A DNA stretch of 12,868 bases from JAMIFN01 sp035906235 (GCA_035906235.1 JAMIFN010000013.1:1-12868); one strand, 5' to 3'. Shown: positions 1 through 8,306, counted from the stretch's first letter. Program-made: numbers and translations. The notes: generated by a model from the sequence alone, not told the origin.

Positions 1-136
1 GATTAGTGAGGCGTTTATCCAGCACCGTGCCGCCAGTACCAGGGGCAACAAACATCTTTGAGGCCTTGGGGCTTTGCGCCAGTTTCCAGGCCAGGGCGTG
101 TTCACGGCCACCTGAGCCGATAACAAGAACTTTCAT
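1..136 (-). CDS. purD: Phosphoribosylamine--glycine ligase (GAR synthetase), N-terminal part
   Basis: The first 45 codons of PurD are present; the gene continues beyond the left edge. The product would catalyse the second step of de novo purine synthesis, joining glycine to 5-phosphoribosylamine with ATP in the cytoplasm. The N-terminus reads MKVLVIGSGGREHALAWKL, the hallmark opening of PurD, with the glycine-rich turn GSGGREH at residues 7-13, followed by the family's VAPG..GT stretch around residues 34-40. The start is the ATG at 134-136. No Shine-Dalgarno is visible (upstream is AAAAGATTGTGCTC). It lies 12 nt downstream of the 86-residue gene and behind yebC, so it is probably the third gene of one transcript. 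Recognition is firm; only the missing remainder limits confidence. Confidence 0.95.
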   Translation of the reverse strand, partial: MKVLVIGSGGREHALAWKLAQSPKASKMFVAPGTGGTVLDKRLTN

Positions 137-148
137 GAGCACAATCTT

Positions 149-409
149 TTAAAAAAACAATCGGTAACCTAGCCAGAGCAATAAGACCCCAGCCGCGCAC
201 AGCAAAAAAGTGATGCCGCGGCGCGCACGCTGTTGAATCTCCAACGCGCCTTGATTAACCCGCATGGCCTTTTCATTCACCTCTTTGGCCAGCGCCAGCT
301 GCTGCTCAACTTTGTCCATGCTGGCTTTTTGCAAAGCGATGGCCTCGCGCCGCAGCACATTGCCTTCGAGCAAAAGCTGCTCTATACGGGCTAGTCGCTC
401 ATCGTTCAT
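149..409 (-). CDS. Small putative tail-anchored membrane protein with helical/coiled-coil N-terminal part
   Basis: An 86-residue protein that I cannot assign to a named family. Residues 1-60 are polar, charged and leucine/alanine rich without prolines, and should form a long helix, probably a coiled coil. A basic RARR at 61-64 is followed by a hydrophobic stretch, about residues 66-82 (ITFLLCAAGVLLLWLGY), and a very short RLFF tail. With no N-terminal signal and positive charge before the membrane segment, the inferred topology is cytoplasmic N-terminus with a C-terminal anchor. Its ATG overlaps the yebC stop codon (ATGA, 406-409), which suggests translational coupling, and purD begins 12 nt after its stop. 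That linkage is the strongest argument that it is a real gene. The stop codon sits in a run of seven T followed by four A. A small membrane scaffold or adaptor is one guess; the sequence does not settle its function. Confidence 0.8.
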   Translation of the reverse strand: MNDERLARIEQLLLEGNVLRREAIALQKASMDKVEQQLALAKEVNEKAMRVNQGALEIQQRARRGITFLLCAAGVLLLWLGYRLFF

Positions 410-1134
410 GGCAAATCCAGCTCGGCGTTGTGGTACACGCCTTGGGTATCGTCCAAGTCTTCTAGCATATCCAACAGTTTTTGCATCTTCACAGCATCAT
501 CACCGGCCAGCGCCACAGGCACATCGGCACGCATGGTGATTTCGGCCACTTCCGCCGTAAAGCCGGCTTGCACCAGCGCGTCGCGCACGGCTTCAAAATC
601 GGCGGGGGCGGTTATAACTTCGATGCCGCCTTCTTCATCGGCAATCACATCTTCAGCGCCCGCTTCTAGCGCAGCTTCCATGACCTTGTCTTCATCCACG
701 CCTGGGGCTAGCAAAATTTGCCCCACATGCTTGAACTGATAAGACACGGAACCATCGGTGCCCAGATTGCCGCCGCATTTGCTGAACGCGTGGCGCACTT
801 CGGCCACGGTGCGCACCTTGTTGTCGGTCATGGTGTCCACCATGATGGCCGCGCCGCCTATGCCATAGCCTTCGTAGCGGATTTCTTCGTAAGTCACGCC
901 TTCTAAATTACCCGTGGCTTTGTCGATATTGCGCTTGATGTTGTCTGCCGGCATATTGGCAGCCTTGGCTTTGTCGATCGCCAGGCGCAAGCGCGGATTG
1001 GCCGTGATGTCGCCGCCACCAGCACGGGCCGCCACCATAATTTCACGGATGATGCGGGTCCAAACCTTGCCGCGCTTTTCGTCTTGACGACCTTTGCGGT
1101 GCTGAATATTGGCCCATTTGCTATGCCCTGCCAT
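406..1134 (-). CDS. yebC: YebC/PmpR family protein (TACO1 family)
   Basis: A 242-residue full-length YebC/PmpR protein, the usual size for the family. It opens with the diagnostic MAGHSKWANIQHRKGRQD, followed by the KRGK.WTRI.REI helix region and the NPRLRLAIDKAKAANMPADN segment at about residues 46-65. The mid-domain GYGIGGAAIMVDTMTDNK.RT (about 90-109) and GSVSYQF (about 128-134) are also family-typical. YebC proteins have been described both as DNA-binding transcription regulators and, more recently, as ribosome-associated factors that ease stalling on proline-rich stretches; this sequence alone cannot separate the two roles. It is the first gene of a minus-strand unit with the 86-residue gene (4-nt overlap) and purD. 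The ATG at 1132-1134 fits the conserved N-terminus exactly. Only a weak purine tract (AAAGAG) lies upstream. Confidence 0.97.
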   Translation of the reverse strand: MAGHSKWANIQHRKGRQDEKRGKVWTRIIREIMVAARAGGGDITANPRLRLAIDKAKAANMPADNIKRNIDKATGNLEGVTYEEIRYEGYGIGGAAIMVDTMTDNKVRTVAEVRHAFSKCGGNLGTDGSVSYQFKHVGQILLAPGVDEDKVMEAALEAGAEDVIADEEGGIEVITAPADFEAVRDALVQAGFTAEVAEITMRADVPVALAGDDAVKMQKLLDMLEDLDDTQGVYHNAELDLP

Positions 1135-1235
1135 GATCGTGAACTCTTTCGCTCTAGTTAAGGGGGATTTCGTTATAGTCCTCTATTCTAATTTCCTCCT
1201 GCCTGCGCAGCCCAAGCCTGAACTGAAAAAACACC

Positions 1236-2792
1236 ATGAGCGAACTCCATCTTGCCCAAAACACCCACACCAGCTGCGCCTTGCAGCTCGACAAAGCCAA
1301 CCGCCATGGCCTGATCACGGGTGCGACCGGCACGGGCAAAACCGTCACCCTGCAAAAACTGGCCGAAGGCTTCTCCGCCGCAGGCGTGCCCGTTTTTATG
1401 GCTGACATCAAGGGCGATTTGACCGGCATCAGCCAACTGGGGCAGCCAGGCGACAAGCTCAAAAGCATTTTGGCCGAACGCGGCATAGTCCTGCCCACGC
1501 CCAGCAGCTGCCCCACCACGCTGTGGGATGTTTTTGCTAGCCAAGGCCACCCCGTGCGCGCCACCATCAGCGATATGGGGCCGCTATTGCTGGCACGCAT
1601 GCTCGATTTAAACGAAGTGCAAAGCGGCGTGCTGCAACTGGTTTTTAAAATTGCTGATGACCAGCAGCTGGCGCTTTTAGACATGAAAGACCTGCGCGCC
1701 ATGTGCCAGGCTGTGGCTGAAAATGCGCGCGAATTCACCACCAGCTACGGCAATATCAGCGCGGCCTCCATTGGGGCGATTCAACGCGCCCTGCTGCAAA
1801 TTGAAACGCAAGGCGGTGAGCAGTTTTTTGGCGAGCCCATGCTCAATATCGCCGACATGATGCAGACCACAGGCGGCAAGGGCGTGATCAATATCTTGGC
1901 TGCCGACAAGCTGCTCAACGCCCCGCGTCTCTACGCCACCTTCTTGCTGTGGCTGCTGTCCGAACTGTACGAAAGTCTGCCCGAGGTGGGCGACCTGCCC
2001 GCCCCAAAAATGGTATTTTTCTTTGACGAGGCGCATTTGCTGTTCAAGGACGCCCCCAAAGTACTGTTAGAACGCATCGAGCTGATTGTGCGGCTCTCGC
2101 GCTCTAAGGGTGTGGGTGTGTATTTCGTCACGCAAAACCCGCTAGATATCCCCGACAGCGTATTGGCGCAGCTCGGCAACCGCGTGCAGCATGCTCTGCG
2201 TGCCTTTACCCCACGCGACCAAAAAGCCGTGCAAACGGCAGCTTCCACCATGCGCCCCAATGCAGGCTTAGATATTGGCGCTGCCATTACCGAGCTGGCC
2301 GTGGGCGAAGCCCTCATCAGTTTCTTAGACGCCAAAGGCACGCCCTGCCCGACCGAGCGCGTCTTCGTCATTCCACCGGCCAGCTTCATTGGCCCCATCA
2401 CCGCTGCGCAACGCCAAGATTTGCTGAAAAACTCACTGGTTGCAGGCGTGTACGAACAAGCCCAAGACCGCGCATCGGCCTACGAGATTTTGCGGCAACG
2501 CGCCGGCAGTGGCCATGAAGCAGGCAGCAGCCGAGGCAGCGCGGGCGCCTTGCAAGGCAGCCTAGGCGGGCAAGAAGCCCCTCAAGGCTCTGACGCCGGA
2601 GGCGCAGAGGGCGGTGGCTTGCTGGGCCAAGCACTGGGCATGGTTAAAGAGGCGCTCATTGGGCGCACGGGACCGCGTGGCGGCCAGTACGACGGGCTGG
2701 TGCAGCAAATCGTTAAAGGCGAAGCGCGCCGAGTTGGGCGCGATTTGCTGCGCGGCGTGCTCGGCGGCCTGATCGGCGGGCGCAAGCGCTAA
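1236..2792 (+). CDS. DUF853 / YjgR-type HerA-like ATPase
   Basis: A 518-residue P-loop ATPase of the HerA/FtsK-like superfamily, DUF853 branch, close in size to E. coli YjgR (about 500 residues). Walker A is GATGTGKT at residues 29-36. Walker B with the acidic pair is MVFFFDEAH at residues 259-267 (D264, E265). A sensor-like region GVGVYFVTQNPLDIPDSVL lies about 30-50 residues further on, followed by the HALRAFTPRDQKAV segment typical of the family. Residues from about 425 to 470 are low complexity (Gly, Ser, Ala, Gln), followed by a basic, glycine-rich end (GEARRVGRDLLRGVLGGLIGG). The family is often annotated as a putative helicase, but the cellular substrate is unknown. It lies alone on the plus strand, divergent from yebC across 101 bp and convergent with argA. 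No Shine-Dalgarno is seen before the ATG; the start is supported by the short usual distance to Walker A. Confidence 0.93.
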   Translation: MSELHLAQNTHTSCALQLDKANRHGLITGATGTGKTVTLQKLAEGFSAAGVPVFMADIKGDLTGISQLGQPGDKLKSILAERGIVLPTPSSCPTTLWDVFASQGHPVRATISDMGPLLLARMLDLNEVQSGVLQLVFKIADDQQLALLDMKDLRAMCQAVAENAREFTTSYGNISAASIGAIQRALLQIETQGGEQFFGEPMLNIADMMQTTGGKGVINILAADKLLNAPRLYATFLLWLLSELYESLPEVGDLPAPKMVFFFDEAHLLFKDAPKVLLERIELIVRLSRSKGVGVYFVTQNPLDIPDSVLAQLGNRVQHALRAFTPRDQKAVQTAASTMRPNAGLDIGAAITELAVGEALISFLDAKGTPCPTERVFVIPPASFIGPITAAQRQDLLKNSLVAGVYEQAQDRASAYEILRQRAGSGHEAGSSRGSAGALQGSLGGQEAPQGSDAGGAEGGGLLGQALGMVKEALIGRTGPRGGQYDGLVQQIVKGEARRVGRDLLRGVLGGLIGGRKR

Positions 2793-2820
2793 GCGCGTCC
2801 CCACCCTGCCCCCGCACGGT

Positions 2821-4194
2821 TCAAACGCTCAGGTTTTTGACAAACACTTTGCTGCGCCTGTCGGTGTTGTATTTTTTGCGCTTGGCCTCGGGTAGCCAGT
2901 CGATATCGACCTCTTTAAAGCCGCGCTTGATAAACCAGTGCATGGTGCGAGTAGAAAGCACAAAAATGCTTTTTAGCCCCAGGGCGCGGGCGCGTTGCTC
3001 GATGTGTTTGAGCAGGCGCTCGCCATCGCCCTTGCCCTGCACACTGGGGCTAACGGTGACCGAGGCCATCTCGCCCGTGCCCTGCTCGGGGTAGGGGTAA
3101 AGCGCGGCGCAGCCAAAAATCACACCGTCGTGGTCGATCACGCTGTAATAGGCGATATCGCGCTCAATGTCTTTGCGGCTGCGCTTGATCATGGTGCCGT
3201 CGTCCTCAAACGGTTCAATCAGCTGCACGATGGCGGCCACATCATCGGCGGTGGCAGGGCGCAGCTCTTCTAGGCGCTCATCCACCACCATGGTGCCGAT
3301 GCCGTCGTGCACATAAATCTCTTGCAAGATAGCGCCATCTTTGGCAAAGGGGATGATGTGCGAGCGCTCGACCCCGCCGACACAAGCCTTGACACAATGG
3401 CGCAGATAAAAATCGGGCGCACTGGCATCAAAATCTTGCTGCGCGCTGCGCTGGCTTTGCTCGGCCGCCAGCAGGCGGCGCGCGTCGGCCAGTGAGAGCT
3501 CGGTATCGACCGGATTGTCTTCGCCTGCAGGCTCAAAGGGGCGCACGCGGATGCCGTCAATCTCGGTAAAAAACACCAATTTATCGGCCTTGAGCGCAAT
3601 CGCCACCGAAGTCGCCACCTCCTCCATGGCCAAATTAAAAGCCTCGCCCGTGGGTGAAAAACCGAAGGGCGAGATCAGCACCAGCGCCCCCATATCCAGG
3701 GTGCGCCGAATAAAAGCCGTATCTACCTTGCGCACCACACCCGAGTGCTTGAAATCCACGCCATTGACGATGCCCATAGGCCGCGCAGTGATGAAATTGC
3801 CCGAAATCACGCGCACGGTGGAATCGGCCATGGGCGTATTGGGCAGGCCCTGGCTAAAGGCCGCTTCAATCTCAAAGCGCAATTGCCCCGCAGCCTCTTG
3901 CGCGGCGTCAAGCGCGGCGCTATCGGTCAGGCGCACGCCGTGGCTAAAGACCGATTGCAGATGTTTGGCTTCCAGCTGCTCGTTAATCTGCGGGCGAAAA
4001 CCATGCACCAGCACGATTTGCACGCCCATGCTTTGAATCAGCGCCAAATCCTGCACGATGCTGCCCAAATAACCCGCTGCAATCGCTTCACCCGGCACGC
4101 CGACAACAAAAGTCTGGTGCCGAAATTTATGGATATAGGGCGCAACCGAGCGAAACCAATCAACAAACAAAGGGGCTGGAGTAGTAACTGGCAT
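2821..4194 (-). CDS. argA: Amino-acid N-acetyltransferase (N-acetylglutamate synthase)
   Basis: A 457-residue classical ArgA (E. coli ArgA is 443). It transfers an acetyl group from acetyl-CoA to glutamate, the first committed step of arginine synthesis, and in this family is normally feedback-inhibited by arginine. The N-terminal amino-acid-kinase-like domain is recognisable from FVDWFRSVAPYIHKFR (10-25) and VLVHGFRPQIN (61-71, the counterpart of the E. coli LVYGIRPQID element). The C-terminal GNAT domain, from about residue 300, has the acetyl-CoA binding loop VSPSVQGKGDGERLL with Q386-G391 matching Q/R-x-x-G-x-G/A. The gene follows the 1331-codon gene on the same strand after 111 bp, so a shared transcript is possible but not shown. 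There is no Shine-Dalgarno; instead a U-rich leader (GTTTTTTATTTTTG) precedes the ATG, which could favour ribosomal protein S1 binding (inference). Confidence 0.96.
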   Translation of the reverse strand: MPVTTPAPLFVDWFRSVAPYIHKFRHQTFVVGVPGEAIAAGYLGSIVQDLALIQSMGVQIVLVHGFRPQINEQLEAKHLQSVFSHGVRLTDSAALDAAQEAAGQLRFEIEAAFSQGLPNTPMADSTVRVISGNFITARPMGIVNGVDFKHSGVVRKVDTAFIRRTLDMGALVLISPFGFSPTGEAFNLAMEEVATSVAIALKADKLVFFTEIDGIRVRPFEPAGEDNPVDTELSLADARRLLAAEQSQRSAQQDFDASAPDFYLRHCVKACVGGVERSHIIPFAKDGAILQEIYVHDGIGTMVVDERLEELRPATADDVAAIVQLIEPFEDDGTMIKRSRKDIERDIAYYSVIDHDGVIFGCAALYPYPEQGTGEMASVTVSPSVQGKGDGERLLKHIEQRARALGLKSIFVLSTRTMHWFIKRGFKEVDIDWLPEAKRKKYNTDRRSKVFVKNLSV

Positions 4195-4305
4195 AAGCGA
4201 ACAAAAATAAAAAACGGGCGGCCATCAAAAGTAAGACCTGAGGCCTGAGATCGGGCGCTATGCTAAAGCAGCATTCGCCTGAAGGCAGCACTTCATCTTC
4301 GCACC

Positions 4306-7300
4306 TTACACCAGCACGCGCTCGATGCCGCCTTGGTTGGCGGTGGCCACAAACTCGGGCAACCAGTTTTCGCCCAAGATTTGTTTGGCCATTTCGATGA
4401 CGATGTAATCGGCCTCGAGCAAGCCGTTTTGCAAATCGCCCTCGTAGCGCATCAGGCCTTGCAGGCAAGCTGGGCAGCTGGTCAAAATTTTGACATTGCC
4501 ATCAGCAGGCAAGTCAAAGTTTTCGCGCAGTTGCGCCACGCCTTTTTGGATTTCTTCCTCTTTGCGGAAACGCACTTGGGTCGAAACATCGGGGCGTGCC
4601 ACAGCCAGCGTGCCGCTTTCGCCGCAGCAGCGGGCGTTGTCGATGACTTGTTCGCCCACCAGCGCCTTCACCGTGGTCATGGTGTCTTGCTGTTTCATGG
4701 GGTTGTGGCAAGGCTGGTGGAAGAGGTAGGCGGCTTTATTGCCGTGCAGTTGTACGCCTTTTTCCAGCAGGTATTCGTGAATATCAATGATGCGGCTGCC
4801 GGGGAAGATTTTGTCAAACTCGTAGCTTTGCAGCTGGTCATAACAAGTGCCGCAGCTGACCACCACGGTTTTGATGTCGAGGTAGTTGAGCGTATTGGCC
4901 ACGCGGTGGAAGAGCACGCGGTTGTCGGTGATCATCTTGTCGGCCTTGTCGTACTGCCCTGAGCCGCGCTGTGGGTAGCCGCAGCACAAATAGCCAGGCG
5001 GCAGCACGGTTTGCACGCCTGCGTGCCAGAGCATGGCTTGCGTGGCTAGGCCAACTTGGCTGAACAGGCGTTCAGAGCCGCAGCCGGGGAAGTAAAACAC
5101 CGCCTCGGTCTCGCTGGTGGTGGCCTGCGGGTTGCGGATGATGGGCACATAGTCGGGGTTTTCAATGTCCAGCAGCGCCCTGGCCGTTTTCTTGGGCAGA
5201 TTGCCAGGCATTTTTTTGTTCACAAAGTGAATCACCTGTTCAACGATGGGCGCTTTGCCTACGGTGGCGGGCGGTGCTTTGGTCTGCTTTTTGGCCACGA
5301 TTTTCAGCACATCGTTGGCCATGCGCTGGGCTTTGGCCATGGCGCCGTAAATCACGGTGCGCGTCGCCGCCACAGTGCGCGGGTCTTTGGCGTTCAAGAA
5401 GAACATGGCCAGCTTTTTGCCGGGGTTAAAGCTTTGCTTGTCCATTTTGCGCAGCAAATTGCGCATATTCATGCTGACATCGCCAAAGTCGATATCCACG
5501 GGGCAAGGCGCTAAGCAACGGTGGCAAATGGTGCAGTGGTCGGCCACATCTTCAAACTCTTCCCAATGGCGCAGGCTGACGCCACGGCGGGTTTGTTCTT
5601 CGTACAAAAAGGCTTCAACCAAGAGCGAAGTCGCCAAAATTTTATTGCGCGGGCTGTAGAGCAAATTGGCGCGTGGCACATGGGTCGAGCATTCGGGCTT
5701 GCACTTGCCGCAGCGCAGACAGTCTTTGATGCTGGTGGCGATCGAGCCGATATCGCTTTGCTGCATGATGAGCGATTCATAGCCCATCAAGCTAAACGAG
5801 GGCGTGTAGGCCTCGGTCAAATCGGCAAAGCGCGGCTGCGGGTTTTTTGCGACCGTTTTCAGGGTTTCAAGGCTTAAAACCTGCCCTGGCAGCTCTTGAT
5901 TTCGTAGCAATTTGCCTTTATTGAAGACCCCATTCGGGTCGATTTTGGCCTTGTACTGGGCAAAGGGCGCCAATTCATCATCGCTCAAAAATTCCAGCTT
6001 AGTGATGCCGATGCCGTGCTCGCCCGAGATCACGCCGTCTAGCTTGCGTGCCAGCGCCATGATGCGCGTCACGGCCTCGTGCGCGGTTTGCAGCATCTCG
6101 TAATCGTCAGAATTGACGGGGATGTTGGTGTGCACATTGCCATCGCCCGCGTGCATATGCAGCGCTACCCACACTTTGCCGCGCAGCACGCGTTGGTGGA
6201 TGGCATTCATCTCCGCCAACACCGGCGCAAACACACCACCGGTGAACAATTTGCGCAAAGGGTTACGCAGTTGCAGCTTCCAGCTGGCACGCAGGCTGTG
6301 GTCTTGCAGTTGCACAAACAATTCGTCGATGCGGCCATACCAGTCTTGCCATTGCGCCCGCGCCGTGCGGATGATGTTTTGGGCCTCGTCCACGCGCTCG
6401 GCCAGCATGTCTTTGCTGGGTACTTCGCCGTCGTCTTCGACCTTGCCTAGGGGCAGATGGCCTTGTTCGAAAAAGGCCAGCAGCGCATCGGCCATTTTCA
6501 GCTTGTTGCGCAGCGACAGCTCGATATTGATGCGCTCGATGCCGTCGGTGTATTCAGCCATGCGCGGCAGGGGGATGACCACATCCTCATTGACCTTAAA
6601 GGCATTGGTGTGGCGGCTGATGGCTGCGGTGCGTTTGCGGTCGGCCCAGAATTTTTTGCGCGTATCGGCGCTGATGGCGATAAAGCCCTCGCCGTTGCGG
6701 CTGCCGGCTATGCGCACGACCTCGCTGGTGGCGCGCGCCACCGCATCAGCGTCGTCGCCCACAATGTCGCCTATCAGCACCATTTTGGGCAGGCTGGCTG
6801 CGGTTTTATCGCGTGCCGCTGCGGTGTTGGCGCTTTCGGCCCCGCGCTTGGATTTGGTGGCATAACCCACAGCGCGCAGATAGCGGTCGTCTAAATGCTC
6901 TAAACCCGCCAGCATCACGCCCGTGCGGCGCTGCTCAGCAAACATAAAGTCTTTGATTTCCACAATGCTGGGCACGGCATCGCGGGCATGGCCAAAAAAT
7001 TCCAAACAAACGGTGCGCGTGTGTTCGGGCATGCGGTGCACCACCCAGCGGCAGCTGGTAATCAGGCCGTCGGTGCCTTCTTTTTGGATGCCGGGCAAAC
7101 CCGCCAAAAATTTGTCGGTCACATCTTTGCCCAAGCCTTCTTTGCGGAAGGTGGAGCCGGGAATATCGAGGCGTTCGCTGCGGTAGGGCTGCGCCCAGTC
7201 GATGTGTTTTTCAGCTTTGAAGTAGCGCAGCTCAAAGCTGGCCATGGGCGCGTCGTGTATCTTGCCCAGATTGTGATCTAGGCGCAGCACTTCCAGCCAT

Positions 7301-8301
7301 TCGCCCTGGGGCGTGACCATGCGCCAGCTGGCCAAATTGTCTAGCGCCGTGCCCCAGAGCACGGCTTTTTTGCCACCCGCATTCATGGCCACATTGCCGC
7401 CTACGCAGCTGGCTTCGGCGCTGGTGGGGTCCACGGCAAACACAAAACCCGCGCGTTCAGCCGCATTGGCCACGCGTTGCGTGACGACGCCCGCTTCCGT
7501 CCACACCGTGGGCACTTTGTGCGCAATGCCGGGCAGATCGACCAGCTCGACCTCGGTCATGGCTTCGAGCTTTTCGGTATTGATGACGGCGCTATTCCAC
7601 ACCAGGGGTACGGCACCGCCGGTGTAACCCGTGCCGCCCCCACGCGGGATGATGGTCAGCCCCAGCTCGACGCAGCCTTGCACCAGGGCGGCCATTTCAG
7701 CCTCGGTATCGGGCGTGAGCACGACAAAGGGGTATTCCACGCGCCAATCGGTGGCGTCGGTCACATGGCTGACGCGCGAGAGCGGGTCAAACTTGATATT
7801 GTCTTTTTTGGTGCGCGCGCCCAGCACTTTTTGCGTTTGTTTGCGCAAATCGTAGGCAGCTTGAAACTGCGCCTCAAAGCCCTGCACCTTGGCCTGCGCC
7901 AGTTTCAGCAATTCGCCCACAGCGGCGTCGCGCTCGGCGGCGTGGCTGTCGGCGTCTTGTGGGCTGCGGCGCTTTTGCACTTCGCCCAGGCGGTGGCGCA
8001 GCGCCTGCACCAAAGCCTTGCGGCGTTTGGGGGTGGCCAGCAGATCGTCGTACAGATACGGGTTGCGCTCGACCACCCAGATATCGCCCAGCACTTCGTA
8101 CAGCATGCGGGCAGATCGCCCGGTGCGGCGCTCAGCGCGCAGGCCTTGCAGCAAATCCCAAGCCCTATGCCCCAAGAGGCGGATGACGATTTCGCGATCA
8201 GAAAACGAGGTGTAGTTATACGGAATTTCGCGCAAACGGCTGGGCTCAGCGGCGGCGGGTGCAGGGCTGGTGCTGGCGATATCTAGGGTAGTCGTGCTCA
8301 T
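4306..8301 (-). CDS. DUF3683 / FAD-binding / 4Fe-4S / CCG-domain fusion oxidoreductase (D-2-hydroxyacid dehydrogenase-like)
   Basis: A 1331-residue single-chain flavin and iron-sulfur oxidoreductase. The N-terminal ~115 residues match what I know of DUF3683 (REIPYNYTSFSDREI near 25-39). A GlcD/VAO-type FAD domain follows, with PRGGGTGYTGG (219-229) and DPTSAEASCVGGN (291-303). The FAD-oxidase C domain has HMHAGDGNVH (715-724) and GEHGIG (760-765). Two ferredoxin-type 4Fe-4S motifs follow: C861-x2-C864-x2-C867-x3-C871 and C923-x2-C926-x2-C929-x3-C933. Two cysteine-rich CCG domains end the protein: C1074/CC1106-1107/C1150-x2-C1153 and C1198/CC1225-1226/C1276-x2-C1279. It resembles GlcD joined to GlcF, and relatives include E. 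coli YdiJ and the Shewanella Dld-II type D-lactate dehydrogenase. The probable reaction is oxidation of a D-2-hydroxyacid (D-lactate, D-2-hydroxyglutarate or glycolate) with electrons passed to the respiratory chain; the substrate is not determinable here. No signal peptide or membrane helix is apparent. The ATG start lacks a Shine-Dalgarno. Confidence 0.93.
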   Translation of the reverse strand: MSTTTLDIASTSPAPAAAEPSRLREIPYNYTSFSDREIVIRLLGHRAWDLLQGLRAERRTGRSARMLYEVLGDIWVVERNPYLYDDLLATPKRRKALVQALRHRLGEVQKRRSPQDADSHAAERDAAVGELLKLAQAKVQGFEAQFQAAYDLRKQTQKVLGARTKKDNIKFDPLSRVSHVTDATDWRVEYPFVVLTPDTEAEMAALVQGCVELGLTIIPRGGGTGYTGGAVPLVWNSAVINTEKLEAMTEVELVDLPGIAHKVPTVWTEAGVVTQRVANAAERAGFVFAVDPTSAEASCVGGNVAMNAGGKKAVLWGTALDNLASWRMVTPQGEWLEVLRLDHNLGKIHDAPMASFELRYFKAEKHIDWAQPYRSERLDIPGSTFRKEGLGKDVTDKFLAGLPGIQKEGTDGLITSCRWVVHRMPEHTRTVCLEFFGHARDAVPSIVEIKDFMFAEQRRTGVMLAGLEHLDDRYLRAVGYATKSKRGAESANTAAARDKTAASLPKMVLIGDIVGDDADAVARATSEVVRIAGSRNGEGFIAISADTRKKFWADRKRTAAISRHTNAFKVNEDVVIPLPRMAEYTDGIERINIELSLRNKLKMADALLAFFEQGHLPLGKVEDDGEVPSKDMLAERVDEAQNIIRTARAQWQDWYGRIDELFVQLQDHSLRASWKLQLRNPLRKLFTGGVFAPVLAEMNAIHQRVLRGKVWVALHMHAGDGNVHTNIPVNSDDYEMLQTAHEAVTRIMALARKLDGVISGEHGIGITKLEFLSDDELAPFAQYKAKIDPNGVFNKGKLLRNQELPGQVLSLETLKTVAKNPQPRFADLTEAYTPSFSLMGYESLIMQQSDIGSIATSIKDCLRCGKCKPECSTHVPRANLLYSPRNKILATSLLVEAFLYEEQTRRGVSLRHWEEFEDVADHCTICHRCLAPCPVDIDFGDVSMNMRNLLRKMDKQSFNPGKKLAMFFLNAKDPRTVAATRTVIYGAMAKAQRMANDVLKIVAKKQTKAPPATVGKAPIVEQVIHFVNKKMPGNLPKKTARALLDIENPDYVPIIRNPQATTSETEAVFYFPGCGSERLFSQVGLATQAMLWHAGVQTVLPPGYLCCGYPQRGSGQYDKADKMITDNRVLFHRVANTLNYLDIKTVVVSCGTCYDQLQSYEFDKIFPGSRIIDIHEYLLEKGVQLHGNKAAYLFHQPCHNPMKQQDTMTTVKALVGEQVIDNARCCGESGTLAVARPDVSTQVRFRKEEEIQKGVAQLRENFDLPADGNVKILTSCPACLQGLMRYEGDLQNGLLEADYIVIEMAKQILGENWLPEFVATANQGGIERVLV

Positions 8302-8306
8302 AGGAA

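Noticed and set aside
1154..1741. Minus-strand frame of 195 codons overlapping the start of the HerA-like gene
   Set aside because: It is serine-rich, has no motif, and opposes the Walker A region of a clear family member.
2793..2820. Bidirectional terminator between the HerA-like gene and argA
   Set aside because: The 28-bp gap is C-rich with no inverted repeat.
4195..4305. T-rich tract after a GC-rich stretch before argA as an intrinsic terminator
   Set aside because: No adequate stem precedes the T-run: the CCGCCCG strand has no partner upstream. The AGGCCT palindrome near 4240 is too short and too far away.
7477..8286. Long plus-strand open frame (269 codons) antisense to the oxidoreductase gene, and similar frames at 6113-6865 and 4333-4962
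   Set aside because: They lie opposite a gene with strong domain signatures, have arginine/histidine/alanine-rich compositions typical of antisense shadows, and show no recognisable domain.
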